64,000 bases of DNA from Amborella trichopoda (GCF_000471905.2 NW_006500347.1:2976755-3040754); one strand, 5' to 3'; shown: positions 33,441-45,098, counted from the first letter of the stretch. Notes: generated by a model from the letters alone, not told the origin. Translations and numbers: made by a program.

Positions 33441-33592
33441 TTGGGGCACTGCCCTACTAACGAAAAAACTAAAAAAAAATTAAAATTTAAGTTGACCGAG
33501 ATGCAATTTAAAAAAAAAAAAACCTTTTTTTTATAATTTTTCTTATAACATTTTGTATTTTACTTATAATTTTAAGGCACATACGTAAATCA
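33261..33592. mobile_element. Foldback MITE of the 370-bp family, copy 2
   Basis: Arms begin TGATTTATGTACAG and end CATACGTAAATCA, with the GTGCCTTAAAATTTGGGGCACTGCC turn near 33430-33455. A truncated left arm of the same family is at 32749-32921. Confidence 0.75.
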
Positions 33593-33953
33593 GTCTTAGT
33601 TCAAAGATAGTCTATGGTACGGTTTGGCTCCCATTAGTTGTGAAAAGTACAACTATTGCCCCTTAACCACCACCCACCACTTTACACCCGCCCTCGGTAA
33701 GAATAGGTGGTTAGTCCACGTGAAATTTAAATGCGACAAACACTATGTGCTTTCCACTCCTACTTGCTTCCCTATCCCTCGTCGTTTCTGACATTAGCTT
33801 CTTCGTCATATTAGTTGCCTCCGTGTACTCTCTCTCCACTCCTACTTGCTTCCCTATTCCTCGTCGTTTCTGACATTAGCTTCTTCGTCATACATAGTTG
33901 CCTCCATGTACTCTCTCTCCCACCTTCCTCTTCTTTTTTTACTTCTTCCTTTT

Positions 33954-33955
<2 letters not shown>

Positions 33956-34007
<52 letters not shown>

Positions 34008-34131
34008 ATAATTCAGTAGAAAAACAAGCCCTTATCCATTGTCCATGTACTTTCCTTGCCACCTCTTTCTTCTTCTTCCTCTTTCTTTTCTTTTTTATTT
34101 ATTTATTTATTTATTTATTTATTATTTATTT
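33956..34131. repeat. Poly-T tract and (TTTA)n repeat
   Basis: About 50 uninterrupted T at 33956-34006, then an ATTT tetranucleotide run near 34098-34131. Lengths in long homopolymers are prone to assembly error. Open frames here encode homopolymeric Lys or Phe and are not genes. Confidence 0.9.
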
Positions 34132-34789
34132 TTATTTTTTTATTTTTTTAAGAGAATTAAGTGGAAAAACAAGCCCCTACCTATTTTTTTTAAAGTGATT
34201 AGGAGTTAACTTTTTTAAAATGTTACTTGGGGATGTCAACGGTAGAAATAGATCCTATGATATGGCAACCGAAAGTTTCTTAGTCATACTTATTGCCTCC
34301 ATATAGTCCCTCTCTTACACATGACATTGTGGCATGTTTCGGCTCTCTCTTTCTCTCTCATCCAGTGTTCGACTATTCGGGCGAGCCGACTTGGACTTGC
34401 ATGAGTATCCCAAGTTACATAATCCCACTTGAAGATTTGAAAATTATAAAAAACTCAAAAAATAAAAACTTTATTTAGAATATGTTTTTTAATGTTTTCT
34501 ATCATTTTGGTAAAGATTGGACTTTATTTTTATTTTTTTTTCTTTTTTGGATCATTCTAAAATATCCCCATCATAAATTGATTGTTTCGAAATCTATTAT
34601 ATCATTACTTCTTTAAACTCATTTACATGTGTTGTTTAATTTTACTCTAAATATTTTTTTGTCTAATTTTTTAGAATTGTTTTTATATTTTTTATTCTTT
34701 AACTCTTTTTGGCTTGGCCAAGCCAAAACTCGGGCCACGTACTAGTTCGGGGCTGAGGTGTACTCGGCCCATGTCGGTCATTCCAATAC

Positions 34790-35125
34790 ATCTCACATCA
34801 TAGCCTCTCTTTCTATAGTCATGCGTCCAAGCTTCTCCCCCTGCCTCTAACTCTTGCATACACATCACAGCCTCTGCCTCGTATAGTATAGCTACTTTGG
34901 TTAGTCTTCTTTCAGTTTAGCAGCCCATGGACGTAGGCCCGTAGAGATGAACCATGTAAATTGTTGTGTATTTTTATGTTTTGTTTTTCGGGCTCGTATT
35001 ATGGTTTGTTCTCGCTGATTTTAATTCTAGCAAGTTAAGTACACGATTCTAGTGGGATTTGATTTTCATGTTCGTGTTTCTGCATCTAAGTGAATTTTTA
35101 AATCCTAACATGGGATCATATATTT
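34790..35125 (+). mobile_element. LTR-like remnant (copia R-U5 type)
   Basis: Contains AGCCCATGGACGTAGGCCCG and GATGAACCATGTAAATTG, the usual plant copia LTR transcript-start region layout, then T-rich sequence. The ends are not defined. Sequence from 35126 to 35520 is AT-rich and unassigned. Confidence 0.4.
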
Positions 35126-35519
35126 TTACTTTAATTTTGAACTTTGTTCACGAATAATATGCAGAAAGTTTATTTAGAAAGGAGATAATAGTCACGTTTA
35201 TTCATTGTAGCATGGAATGCGTTTGCGATTATGGTTTGGTGGAATGCTCCTAAAGCACACATTGTTGTTATGCATTTCTGTTTGGACCTTTAAATGAACA
35301 TCTCACGCTCAAGTACATAAAACCTTAGTATCTATAAGTTTTTGTTTTCAACAGGATACATAAAATTGTTTAATTTTTCTCATTTTTAATATTTTTTATA
35401 ATTTTTAGTACGACATTTTGTTCAAACTATGTCGAATCCTCCAAGCATAGGATTTGCCGAGCCAACATGGCTTGGGCCATGCCTAAGATTGAGTCATACT
35501 TTTCAAACTAATGTTGTCA

Positions 35520-35700
35520 TATTTGCTTTGCTTAAATCGAAGAGGCCAAAGTCTTTGGATTTTCAGCCTTGATCGAAGCGAAGCTCTAGTGCATTTGCTT
35601 CGGCCTGCTTTGGCCAACTTCAGTCTAATTCGGCTTCTTCGGCTGAAGCTTCGGCCTCTTCATATGAATCTTTAGCCCCTTTGGCTGAAGCATATAATCG
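35520..35700. repeat. Degenerate GGCTGAAGC/TTCGGCC mini-repeats
   Basis: Short words such as CTTCGGC, GGCTGAAGC and TTGGCC recur about ten times. No coding frame is preserved. AT-rich sequence follows to about 36060. Confidence 0.6.
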
Positions 35701-36060
35701 TATTTTTATTTTTAATTTTTTTATTATTTTAGTATATTTTTATATATAAATATATACTTTATTAATATTAAAATTTAAAAAAATTCTGAAATCCTTTCCT
35801 TAATAGGTCGAAACACTGAATTGCTTCATTTTTTGGACCAAACAGAAAAAGATTCTAAAGCGAATCTAACAACATTATTTCAAACACTTATCAAAGGATG
35901 CAATCACGCTTAGCATAGGACCATCCTCAATTTATCCGGCCTAGTGGGAGTGTATTCAACAAATGAGACAGAGAATATTCACCCAAAAACTAAGCCAGAG
36001 ACTTATTCACCCAAAAAATAAGCCAGAGACAGAGGCGATGCAGCAAGGTGTTACCTTACT

Positions 36061-36400
36061 CTCAGAAAGGGGTGGCAACGGGCCGGGCCTAGGCCAGGCT
36101 GCCCCTGGCCTTGATTAGGCCCTAGTTCCCATAGGGCCGGCTTAGGCCCGCTTTTGCCGTAACATGGCTAAAAAAGCCCTGGCCTAGGCTCTGCCCTAGC
36201 CCTATCAGAACCTGGTCAGCCTGCCGGCCAAATAAAATTGAGGATAAACATAAGGGAAAAAAGAACAAGAGTGTCAGGCCGGCCTGAACCAAACTAACCT
36301 TAGACTAAACGAGGCTCGGCCCTACCCTCAGGCCATGGTTACCCTGCCTAGCCCGACCCTCAAACCACATTTCATGGCCCAGGCCCTTGCTGTTTAGGGC
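36061..36400. repeat. GC-rich GGGCCTAGGCC dispersed repeat
   Basis: Dense GGGCC/GGCCTAGG words contrast with AT-rich flanks. It is related in composition and words to the blocks near 17940 and 31800. Probably a transposon end or a dispersed repeat; no ends were identified. Confidence 0.5.
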
Positions 36401-36755
36401 TGCGCTTACCGGAACGGACCGGGCCACCCAGCCATTTGCTACACGTACTCTAAGATGGTCCACCAAAGAGGCATGCCCTTGGCATCTCGAAAGTATCTTT
36501 CGCGAAAGATTCAGCCCCATAAGAGGAAGACAAGTATCATTCCACCATATATATAGGGAGAGCAACATGATGGCAGACATGTAGGCAAAAGAGGCAGTAC
36601 AGAAAAAAGAGTTAACCATGACTTGGCTTTAATTTGTTGGTTATCTAGTTCTAATTTGGTGAAGCCACCAAACCTCTTTTTGTGCAGCATCGGATATACT
36701 TGTGCAGTTATGAAACTAATGATTCACATGCACTCAATTAAAAAAAAAGGGAAAA
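36400..36755 (+). pseudogene. LINE RNase H-like C-terminal fragment with A-rich tail
   Basis: The frame at 36387-36584 carries ACPWHLESIFRERF and then VSFHHIYRESNMMADM, followed by a stop replacing the expected Leu and by AKEAVQKKEL. F-H-I-x-RE-x-N-x-AD-x-AK is the signature of the RNase H-like (RVT_3) domain at the end of plant non-LTR retrotransposons. A 3' UTR-like stretch ends in an A-run near 36741-36757. No reverse transcriptase is present upstream, so this is a 5'-truncated copy, the usual fate of LINE insertions. The copy is dead. Confidence 0.72.
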
Positions 36756-37583
36756 AATACTTGTGTTCCACATTTGCTTCTAATTTAACAAAGCCTTAAA
36801 CGGCCACTGCAATGAGAATCATATCTTTTTATTTTTCTGGTTTTTGGCCGGAATTCTATGGTGTTTAAAAGAGTGAGATCAGAGTCGCATGCGTTTAGTT
36901 GTGTTCAGAAGAAATTGATGGAAGTGATTTCATGCAATTTGAATTGGTATCTTACTATTAAATATTTCTTTAAAGAGTTTTCTTTTTCGAATTTACATGG
37001 TAATAGATGTAACATCTATTAGTGTTTCTTAACGTCTTAAAGATAATCTATTATTCTTTTATTTATATTCCGCGAATTTCTCTGTGGAATTTATTTTTTC
37101 GATTGAAGCCAATGCCCATTTAAAACCTTAATGAAGAAAGGAAGTTCCATTTATACAAGAACATGGTTTCTATGAGTCCATGTAGAAATTAGTCGCCTCT
37201 TAAAAATCTATTTTTGAGATGGATTTTTTAACATAATTTTTTGGGACATATAGTCTCTAACATGGAGATCACGAATATGAATAAATAAATAAAATTTGAG
37301 AACTAGAAATAATAATTCTATTAATAAACCATTTGAACCGTAAGTTTCAATTGTTTTAGATGGACACCTATTGTGCATCAATCTGTAAGATAGATGCTTT
37401 ATACCTCAGGGACCGCAAATGTAGAAATGTGGTCCCTGCCGCATGAAACAATTTTCCTTTATACAATGCAATGTTTAATTTAATGTCATATCTGCATGGT
37501 GTTCATTTTGTTTCTTGGAAATTTTAATTTAATCCTCTAAATGGTTCTTCCTCTATTTTTTTTTTTTTAATGAGTTTATCTAT

Positions 37584-37973
37584 GGGTGTGGTTTCCATAA
37601 GATTGCAACCTTAAACAATCCATTTAAGGCATACCTTCAAATTTTATGATAAAATATAATTTTGATTAAAATATTATTAAGATTATCTCAAAATCTATTT
37701 TCATATCTAATTATAAAATTTTTAACTCCAAAAATGATTAAAATCAAATATATCTATAAACATATGAAAATCTTGAAAATGGACGGTCTAGGTAATGTGT
37801 TGTAAGATACACCATTTCTGGGACTCAAAAGCTTTGTTTTTTCATAGTCATACATATCGATATCGAGATAATCAATTAGAGGGTTTCAAAATTAAAACAA
37901 CCCGTTTGATGGATTTTTGAGGTGCATCCGTAGTTCTACATTTTAAGGTTGCAAAGTTATATAAACTTTTCCC
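37584..37973 (+). mobile_element. MULE-type MITE, subfamily B, exact 9-bp target duplication
   Basis: TTTATCTAT at 37575-37583 and 37974-37982. Ends GGGTGTGGTTTCCATAAG and GTTATATAAACTTTTCCC, 390 bp. The best-delimited copy in the window. AT-rich sequence from 36760 to 37574 holds no supported gene. Confidence 0.95.
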
Positions 37974-38099
37974 TTTATCTATTGTTATAATCAAAATTTA
38001 TACGTCTTGCATAAACTCTATTTTACTTTTGGAGTATCACATATTAAATAGGCACACGCATACCCATACTTGGGGAAAGAGCGGAGCTTCGCCTGTCTT

Positions 38100-38232
38100 T
38101 TTTTTCTTTTATTTCGAGTTAGGCAGTGGGGTGAGGGCCCCTACCCTTGGTAAGAATTGAGCCTAGGACGTAGCGTTGCAAATTGTCAAGCACTAACCAA
38201 TTAAGCCCGAGTTCCTTCCCCGACTTCCTCTA
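38100..38232 (-). mobile_element. tRNA-derived SINE-like sequence
   Basis: On the minus strand, GGGCTTAATTGG resembles an A-box and GGCTCAATTC, about 33 nt later, a B-box. ACCAAGGGTAGGGGCCCTC and an A-rich tail (AAATAAAAGAAAAAAAA) follow. The layout is like Au-type plant SINEs. Target duplications were not identified. Confidence 0.5.
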
Positions 38233-38239
38233 TCGTAGA

Positions 38240-39197
38240 TTGTACAAAACAAAAATTTGAATGAAAAGAATATAGAAATGGGGTTATGTTAAATTATGGA
38301 CCACAAAAAAATCAGCCTTTAGAACTTCCCTCTATGGTCCACTACCCTGCACTGACTAAACTTCACCAAAAACTAAAAGAGGTGCTTTGAAGAGGGTCTG
38401 AAAAACAGGGAGATGGTTTTGGAAGGGGTTTTAGAAGTGAAGCATTGAACTGGAGATGATATAAAAAGAAAATGAGGGAAATAAGTGGGAAAATTTGGGG
38501 CTACTTGGTTTCGGATGATGTAAATATGTCAGAATAAGTTTTCCAGCAATAAAGTTGTTAACAACTATCAAAAAAAAAAAAAGTGGGGCTACTTGGTTAA
38601 CCTGACCGACAGGCCCAGCGGCTAGAGTAGGGGCCGAATTAGACTTCTTTCAATGCAGAGGGATCCATCCATTGTGTCTGTAGAGTCGTTGAGGCCAGAC
38701 ACTGTAGGAGTTTTTCAGAGTCAATGAGACCTGGGACACGGGGCTGATTATGGTGGTCTAGGGTTCACATAATTGTAGTCCGTAGGGAAGGTTCGTTAGG
38801 AGTGTTTATGGTCTTTGGAATATAGTGTTGAAGTCCCTAGAGTTGCAGAGAGTTCCTAGAAGGTCGAAGGTTGGAGACTAATAGAGTCCAGGATTCTAGG
38901 ATCCAATGGTAGAAACGTAATTCTGGTACAATGTAGGGTTGGGCTAAACACAAAAGCATTCTTGCCGAAAAAAATGTTTGGAAAGGGGTAGTCTGCAGGC
39001 AATAGGGTATATACCTTCCTTGGCCAAGTGACCGCTCGATCTAAGTTATCCATGGCTCAGAGATGCATTATGTCTAGTGCGCGAGATGGTACATGTCGCA
39101 CACTACACATGTGGTGTTGCTAAAGATTGTAGGCTTCAGACGGGGACAATTTCTTGCCACCTATCTCTGAATGCCCTCCCGTGGCTATTGGGGGACT
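38240..39197. other. Unassigned sequence, no supported gene
   Basis: GC content is moderate at 38590-39190 with words such as AGAGTCCAGGATTCTAGG, but frames on both strands are short and unlike any family I know. It may be a decayed transposon. Confidence 0.5.
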
Positions 39198-39720
39198 GTT
39201 TATAGCGGTGTTGAAAACTCGGTGAGTCCAACCGGGTTCGTCCGGTTCGACTCGGGAATCAGCATTCTCATACCGATTCTAGCAAAACACACAGAACCAC
39301 CCATGTCTTGAGAGAACCAGGCGATTCTGAATAGTGAATCGCTCAAGTCACTGTACAAACACGGGTGAACAGTAAAAAACTTTGTGAATCATCAAAATTT
39401 AGCTTTTTCTTTAATCATTTTTTTGCTTTTTCAATCTTTGAATCGAATATTTGAGCTTTTATATTAACTTTTCAGCCTTATTGTTCGATATATTGGAGTT
39501 AAAAGCTTCAATTTCGATCACAAATCATCGGATGAACAAGGGTTTTTTATTAGGTTTCCACCATTTATTAGATTTCAAGCAAAATAGGGCATCGGTTTTA
39601 ATAAAATCAGAGGGTTATTAATCTTAAGAGTGTTATTGAGAAGAAATTATTTATACTTTGCGATTACTTTGGTCGATTATAAGTCAGATTTGAGTTGGAA
39701 GCCACGATTGCAGAAAAACA

Positions 39721-39726
39721 GGTAAG
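39721..39726 (+). promoter_or_regulatory. Putative 5' splice site inside the hAT element
   Basis: AAAAACAG followed by GTAAGAA fits a strong plant donor. Upstream sequence would be a non-coding leader exon, and the likely acceptor is at 41251-41252. Confidence 0.4.
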
Positions 39727-41252
39727 AACTTCGGTTTTCCGCCCATTTAATCAATTGTATTCAAGTTTTAGCAAATAATTTGTTCATAGTATAGGGTTTT
39801 GATTCCTTATAGTGTTATTTATCATAAAATGTATCCAATTTGATCTATTTTGTTCAATTTGATGTAGATTTTTTAGTTCAAATCACTGTTGTCAGATTGG
39901 TTCTGCGTTTTTTTTTTTTGTTTCCCCGCCATTCGTTGGATTACAGAAGAAATAGGTTACTATTTCTTTATGAAGTTAGAGGGAAATTAGTCGTGATTAT
40001 GTTATTCATTAGAAATTGTATGCCTTTTTGTTGATTTTGGTCGATTAGAAGTAAAGTTTGGATTTGAAAAGTCGGTTTCAGAAAAACATGCTTTTTCCCC
40101 CATTTAATCGATTTCGATAAGTTTTTTACAAATTTTGTGTTCATATCATGGGGTTTTAGTTCTTTATGATGTTATTCAAAAATATTTGTATCTTATTTTC
40201 CATTTTTTGGTCGATTTGTAGTGGATTTTCGATTTTGAGTCACAGTTTTGTGAAGAACAGTTAGGGTTTTTTTTTTTTTTTCTACCAAATTATGAATATG
40301 AGACGAATTGAAGTACTATTATGAATTATTTCAAATGGTTTTTGAAGGTAATATTGTTCTTCAATTGATTTTGGATGTAATTTGTCAAACTAAACAATTT
40401 TTATTGCTCGATTTTGGATGAAGAGGAGTTGTGGCTATGTTTTTTAATATTTAAATTTTGATGATTGATTTTTTAAAAAATTCATGATTTTCTGAAAAAT
40501 TGTGAAAATTGTTACCAGGTTTTGATTATCATGAGGAATTAAACTGTATTTTTAATTTTTATTTTTAAATTTTTAATGCAAAAAATTGTACATTGATAGA
40601 TTATTGATTCAAAAAAATACATGTTGTTAAATTTTTAATGCAATTTTTTTTTATTGTTAAACTGTATTTTTTATTTTTAATGCATAAAATGTATGTATAT
40701 TATTGCTAAATATTTTATCATTATATTATCTTGAATAACTATATCATTATAAATATTATTTGTGGCATGTATGTATATTCTTGGTATTAAATGTACGAAT
40801 ATCATTGTAAAAAAATCGTGGCATGTATGATAATTATAGTATCTTGCATTTTTCAATTTTATTGTTAAATTTTTAATGCAAAAAAATGTATGTTGATATA
40901 TAAATTGTATATATATTCTTGATAATTGAGTTGTAGGCATGTTTGGAGCTTGCATTTTTAATTATATTATCTTGCATTTTTGTAATTGAGATATACGATT
41001 ATTTGTGCTCATTTTAATTGAGTTGGGAATGTACCCACATATTGTTATATACATGCTGGAAACTAATTTTAAAAGACGTTTTGAGTACGCTAGGCAGTGC
41101 TATCATGAAAACTAGTGATTACGTTAATTTCTATTTTTCAATATTATTGTTAAATTTTTAATGCAAAAAAATGGATGCTGATATATAAAACGTATGTATA
41201 TTCTTGATACATATTTTATAATTATATTATCTCGAATGACTATATAATGTAG

Positions 41253-41458
41253 GTGAGCATGAAGGATGGACAAGTTTCGGGGATCTTGGATTAGGAGAGC
41301 AACAAAATACTATCACTCAGGGATTTGGGTATAGTCAAGCGCCCACTAATTTGGATGATTCGTTTTTAGATCGAGTCAATGAATTATCACGCGAATTCAA
41401 TCAATGGCACCAGCGTGACCAAGACGAAGAACGACGTCTTCTGTCATTTTATTTTTAG
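41253..41458 (+). pseudogene. Putative terminal exon retained in the hAT element
   Basis: After a TGTAG acceptor, an open stretch of about 67 codons runs from 41253 to a TAG at 41456. It includes GWTSFGDLGLGEQQN and a charged helix-like end, LDRVNELSREFNQWHQRDQD. Its higher GC and unbroken frame contrast with the AT-rich surroundings. It may be the last exon of the parental transposase gene or a captured host exon; I do not recognise the family. No matching exon is seen in the relative at 22031-24054. It is unlikely to be translated alone. Confidence 0.45.
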
Positions 41459-42054
41459 GTCGTATTTTACGAATTGTATGTTTTATTGTACTTCATGTAT
41501 AATGATGTACTTAATCCATGATAATTTTATGCTTATCCTTTTGTGTGCTGTAAATTAAATGATAAACAGTAATTCATGCAGGGAAGAACATATCAATATT
41601 CGCATTTTCATGCAAAAAAATAAAAATTCTTAATGGAGTACCCTCATTTCTTATTGGATTCCTAAAAAACAGCATCTATAATGAATTTTAATACTTTTTT
41701 CGGATTTTTTTTAAGGCTTAATCCGACCGATTCCTAATCCGAATTGGTTTTTGAGGTACCTGATCTGGGGCACCGACCTTTTTTTAAAACCATTGATTTA
41801 TAGGTTTAATGTAGGTGTGTTATGTATTTCGGAGGCTAGTATGGTCCCTAGTTTGCTTTAGGTTAAAAATTGGGAGTTAAGGCCAGATGAAAGCTGGGTC
41901 ATAGGTCTAGGACAACAAGTAGGCATGGGCCTTATGGTTTAGGGCTGCACGTCGTGGAATTCCATTAGCCAATGTAGGGGGTGTCTATAATTCACACACA
42001 CGATGTATTTAACCTCACATAAATCTAAGGTAATTGATTTTCTTCAAGAGACTT

Positions 42055-42540
42055 AAGTTGAAGGTTGAGAATTAGTCAGGGATAATGATATAGCACCGCC
42101 TATTTTTCCTATCAAATATTAGGGATATGTTTTTTAAGGATTTTAGGGTTTTTTTAGTTTTTTAAAGATTTTAGGAGCAGTTTGAGAAATCGTTAAAAGT
42201 GGTTTTAGAATTATTTGCCTTATTAATGGTAAAAATGGCATTACAAATTTTATTTTAAGTAACAGTATACTTAAATTAGAATTAGGATTTATTGGTCTCT
42301 AAGTAAGGTCTTTTATTATAAATAGGGGTTCCATTAAGGTTTTTATTTAGAGTTGATTTTGGAGACCTTATAGTCTTAGCTAGTACACAACTATTGAAAC
42401 CTAGGTAGTAGGCTTCCTTTCTAATTTTTCAATCAATAGATTATTTAATTCCTTACAATTTTTTCTGCATTAGAAGATAATCAAAGTTCTCAAACCCAAC
42501 AAGGGGCATAAGTTATGTTAGGATAATCTGATTCATTAGT
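42055..42540 (+). mobile_element. Candidate LTR of the decayed plus-strand copia
   Basis: AT-rich sequence with TATAAATAGGGG near 42317, about 150 bp before the AACCTAGGTAGTAGG and TTCTGCATT region, then CAAACCCAACAAGGGG. TATA and leader positions fit an LTR upstream of the pol relic, but the terminal TG/CA bases were not fixed. Confidence 0.4.
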
Positions 42541-42579
42541 AGGAAATGATATCCTATACTCTTAAACGAAAAATTGTGT

Positions 42580-44715
42580 TGTAGAGAGAAGGAATTGTAC
42601 CCTTGTGGATATGGTGAGGCCCATAACAGCACAAGCAATCTCCCTATGAGTTTCTCATGAGATGCTATGTTGGTTATTGCGTATATCTTGAATAGAGTGC
42701 CTTCAACATTTGTGCCTAAAACCCCTTATGAGTTATGAACTGGTAGAAAAGGTTATTTAAATCATTTGTGCCCTTGGGGGTCAGCTAGTTTTCTCCATAT
42801 CCCATTTTAGTTTACTAGTAAGCTAGATAATTCAAAATGTATCTTTATTAGTATCATGAGAACTTCAAGGGATATTTAGTTTGTTATGAGTTTGGAGAGG
42901 GTGGACTGAAAGGGGTGTGGACTTTATTGTGTTGATGTTCCCAAGAAGGAAATGGTCTATGATGACCCTAGACCTCTATGAGATAGTTGAACCTTAGATG
43001 TAGGATGGTGATGAAACTTCTCCATTAGAGGATGATAGTGGAAGTATTGTTGTGGTCGTCGAGGACACTGGGAGTGAGCAACCATTCATTCTTGAATCTC
43101 ATAGGAGTGCACAAGGCAGAGGTCCCTTGAGACTTTTGAGATTGAAGGGGATGAATTAACATGCATCTCCAAAGATGGTGATGAACTTGGTTCATATCAA
43201 GAAGCTCTAAGATCACCAAATGTAGGTAAATGAATTGCTATAATGGATGAGAAAATTAATTCCATGGAGAAAACGTCCGGTAAGTCATGGATCTTCTCCC
43301 ATAGAGAAAGGCCACTAAAAACAAATGGGCCTCTAAATTAAAAGAAATGCCAATAAACTATAGATAAGTACACAACCCATTTAGTGACAAAGGGTTTCAC
43401 TCAAGTTGAGGGTATGGACCATGAGGAGACATTTTCTTTGGTAATGAGAATAACCAAATTGTCGTAATTGGATTTGGAGCTTTACCAAATGGGTGTTAAG
43501 ACATGATTCCTTATCGAAAATTTGGAAGAACAGATTTACATGGAACAGCTCAACTACTATGAGGTCCATAGGCAAGTGTAAAAGTCCGTAAGTTTTCCAA
43601 GTCTATTTATGGACTTTAAGCAATCCTCTAAACATTGCTCCATGAAATTTCACAAAGATGTAAGCTCTTGTGAATTTTCTGTCATAGAGCAAAAGTTCTG
43701 TCTAGAAGTTAAACACCACAGGGATAGTTTCATTAGTATGTTGTTGTAGACAGATGACATCTGATAGTAAATAACGATGAGGATATGATTGATGCCACTT
43801 TGAAGTGGTTGTCCTCTAATTTTGATATGAAGAATATAGATGAGATGCATTATGAACTCAATTTGAAGATCAAGTATGATTAGTTTAATAGGCTCCTTAG
43901 TTTGTCTCAATGGCTCACATAAGGAAAATCTTAGAGACATCTAGGATGCACAATTGCAAGCCCATTGATACTCCTATTGAAAATGGTCATGTACTTATTC
44001 TGAATCTTTACCAAAGATGGAGGCTGAGAGAGATAACATGTCTCATGTTCTCCACACAAGTCTAGTAGGCAGTCTAATGTATGTCATGCGAGTACTAGAC
44101 CGACATAACTTATACGGTAGAACTTGTCAATCACTATTAGAGCAATGATGGTCTGTAGCATTAGTAGGCTCTAAATAGAGTATTATGATATCTCTAAGAG
44201 TATAGTGTAACAAGGAATAGCCATCATGGTGACAGATTATTCTTGTCGACATGTTTGGTTTGCTAATCGTTCAGCATTGACCTTCCCCTCAATATCTAAA
44301 ACATTGAAGGATAAGACACATATGGGTTGTGTGAGTATTGCTTCGACAAGAGCTTATGATGAGATTCCATAGTTAGGAATTAACATGTTCCACATGACAT
44401 TATGAGATTCCATAGTTTTAGCATGTTTGATAACCATGTGTCGACAATAAAGATGTTTAGGTTGGTTGCTTGGGTGTGACCCTAGGAACACTAGGTAGAA
44501 TAAAACACATAACTACAATTGATCTAAGACCTACAAGGTGTAAATCCAACATAGATACTTGCACTTTGAACCTCTTGCATTGTGAAAGGTGATTCATATC
44601 ACAAGTAGTAAGTGAAACTGCTATTACTCTATATAGAGAGATGATCCCTATTCCTTATTACATTGTACGAGAATAATCGCTCACCATGTGAGTGCCTCAA
44701 AGATCCTGAGATTAT
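42580..44715 (+). pseudogene. Decayed Ty1/copia pol relic (plus strand)
   Basis: A heavily mutated polyprotein with recognisable pieces in order: the integrase tail RRNCTLVDMVR (42587-42620), TPYEL-stop-TGRKGYLNHLCPWG (about 42720-42785), reverse transcriptase with HLVTKGFTQVEGMDHEETFS (about 43378-43438) and NLEEQIYMEQ (about 43520-43550), and the GSLMYVMRVLD segment (about 44070) that leads into RNase H. Stops and frameshifts occur throughout, and gag and protease were not found. The order follows copia (integrase before reverse transcriptase). It is older than its minus-strand neighbour, judged by decay. Confidence 0.72.
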
Positions 44716-45086
44716 ATTAGGAAGTGAAAATTACTAACGCTACTTTCGCATTTCTCCACATGGTCATGTTTGATTTGGACAAATAGGAGCATAACTTGGA
44801 AAATAGTGCGGTTAGTGAAAATATATGTGAGAAGATAAAGAAGAAGAAGAAGAACGAGGCACTCAGATTTTAACGTGGTTCGGCAGAGCTTGCCTACATC
44901 CACGAGTGTCAACTCTCTACTACTTTTTATTATATCTTTTCAGCAGACTTTACAAAAGAACGAGCCAGAAGGAAACTCTCCAAATTAATAGGATCTTGTG
45001 ATCCTAATCATCCCAAAAGAATAGAAACACATAAAACAACCCCAATAAAATAGAAAACTGCAGAGTTGACCGTGAATCCTTCAACA
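44716..45086 (-). mobile_element. 3' LTR of copia element 1 (left side)
   Basis: About 44870-45086 matches 49350-49573 closely (ACGTGGTTC, AGCTTGCCTACATCCA, CTCTCTACTACTTTTT, AATAGGATCTTGTGAT, ending CCTTCAACA). A deletion has removed the TATTTATA segment present in the other LTR. Left of 44870 the two LTRs cannot be aligned by eye, so the outer border is uncertain. ATTAG at 44716-44720 repeats at 49574-49578. Confidence 0.7.
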
Positions 45087-45098
45087 CTCCCCCTCAAG
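45087..45098 (-). promoter_or_regulatory. Polypurine tract of copia element 1
   Basis: Minus-strand TTGAGGGGGAG abuts the LTR start TGTTGAAGG, the standard plus-strand priming site of copia elements. Confidence 0.85.

Larger units (their letters stand above)
27175..34730 (+). mobile_element. Array copy C (putative terminal long LTR)
   Basis: Third copy, starting with block X (GGCTATTTAACAAGTTACATCG) and running colinear to GCTTGGCC near 34710, where homology to A and B stops just before their gag regions. It contains MITEs at 27317, 29101, 31039 and 33261, an expanded TAATTCAGTGG array and a 555-bp tandem duplication. No gag follows. The LTR reading is inference. Confidence 0.58.
39206..41795 (+). 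mobile_element. hAT element, 2.59 kb, with 8-bp target duplication
   Basis: Ends CGGTGTTGAAAACTCGG and TTTTTTTAAAACCATTG are close to the canonical CAGTG...CACTG hAT termini. The flanks GTTTATAG (39198-39205) and ATTTATAG (41796-41803) match 7 of 8. Length and the lack of BED or dimerisation motifs suggest an internally deleted, Ds-like derivative. It shares its right about 330 bp with 22031-24054. Internal GGTCGATT-type units recur at about 39671, 39841, 40039 and 40209. Confidence 0.82.

Noticed and set aside
33811-34198. Open frames of 83 and 127 codons on opposite strands
   Set aside because: Products of a poly-T/poly-A tract and tetranucleotide repeats.
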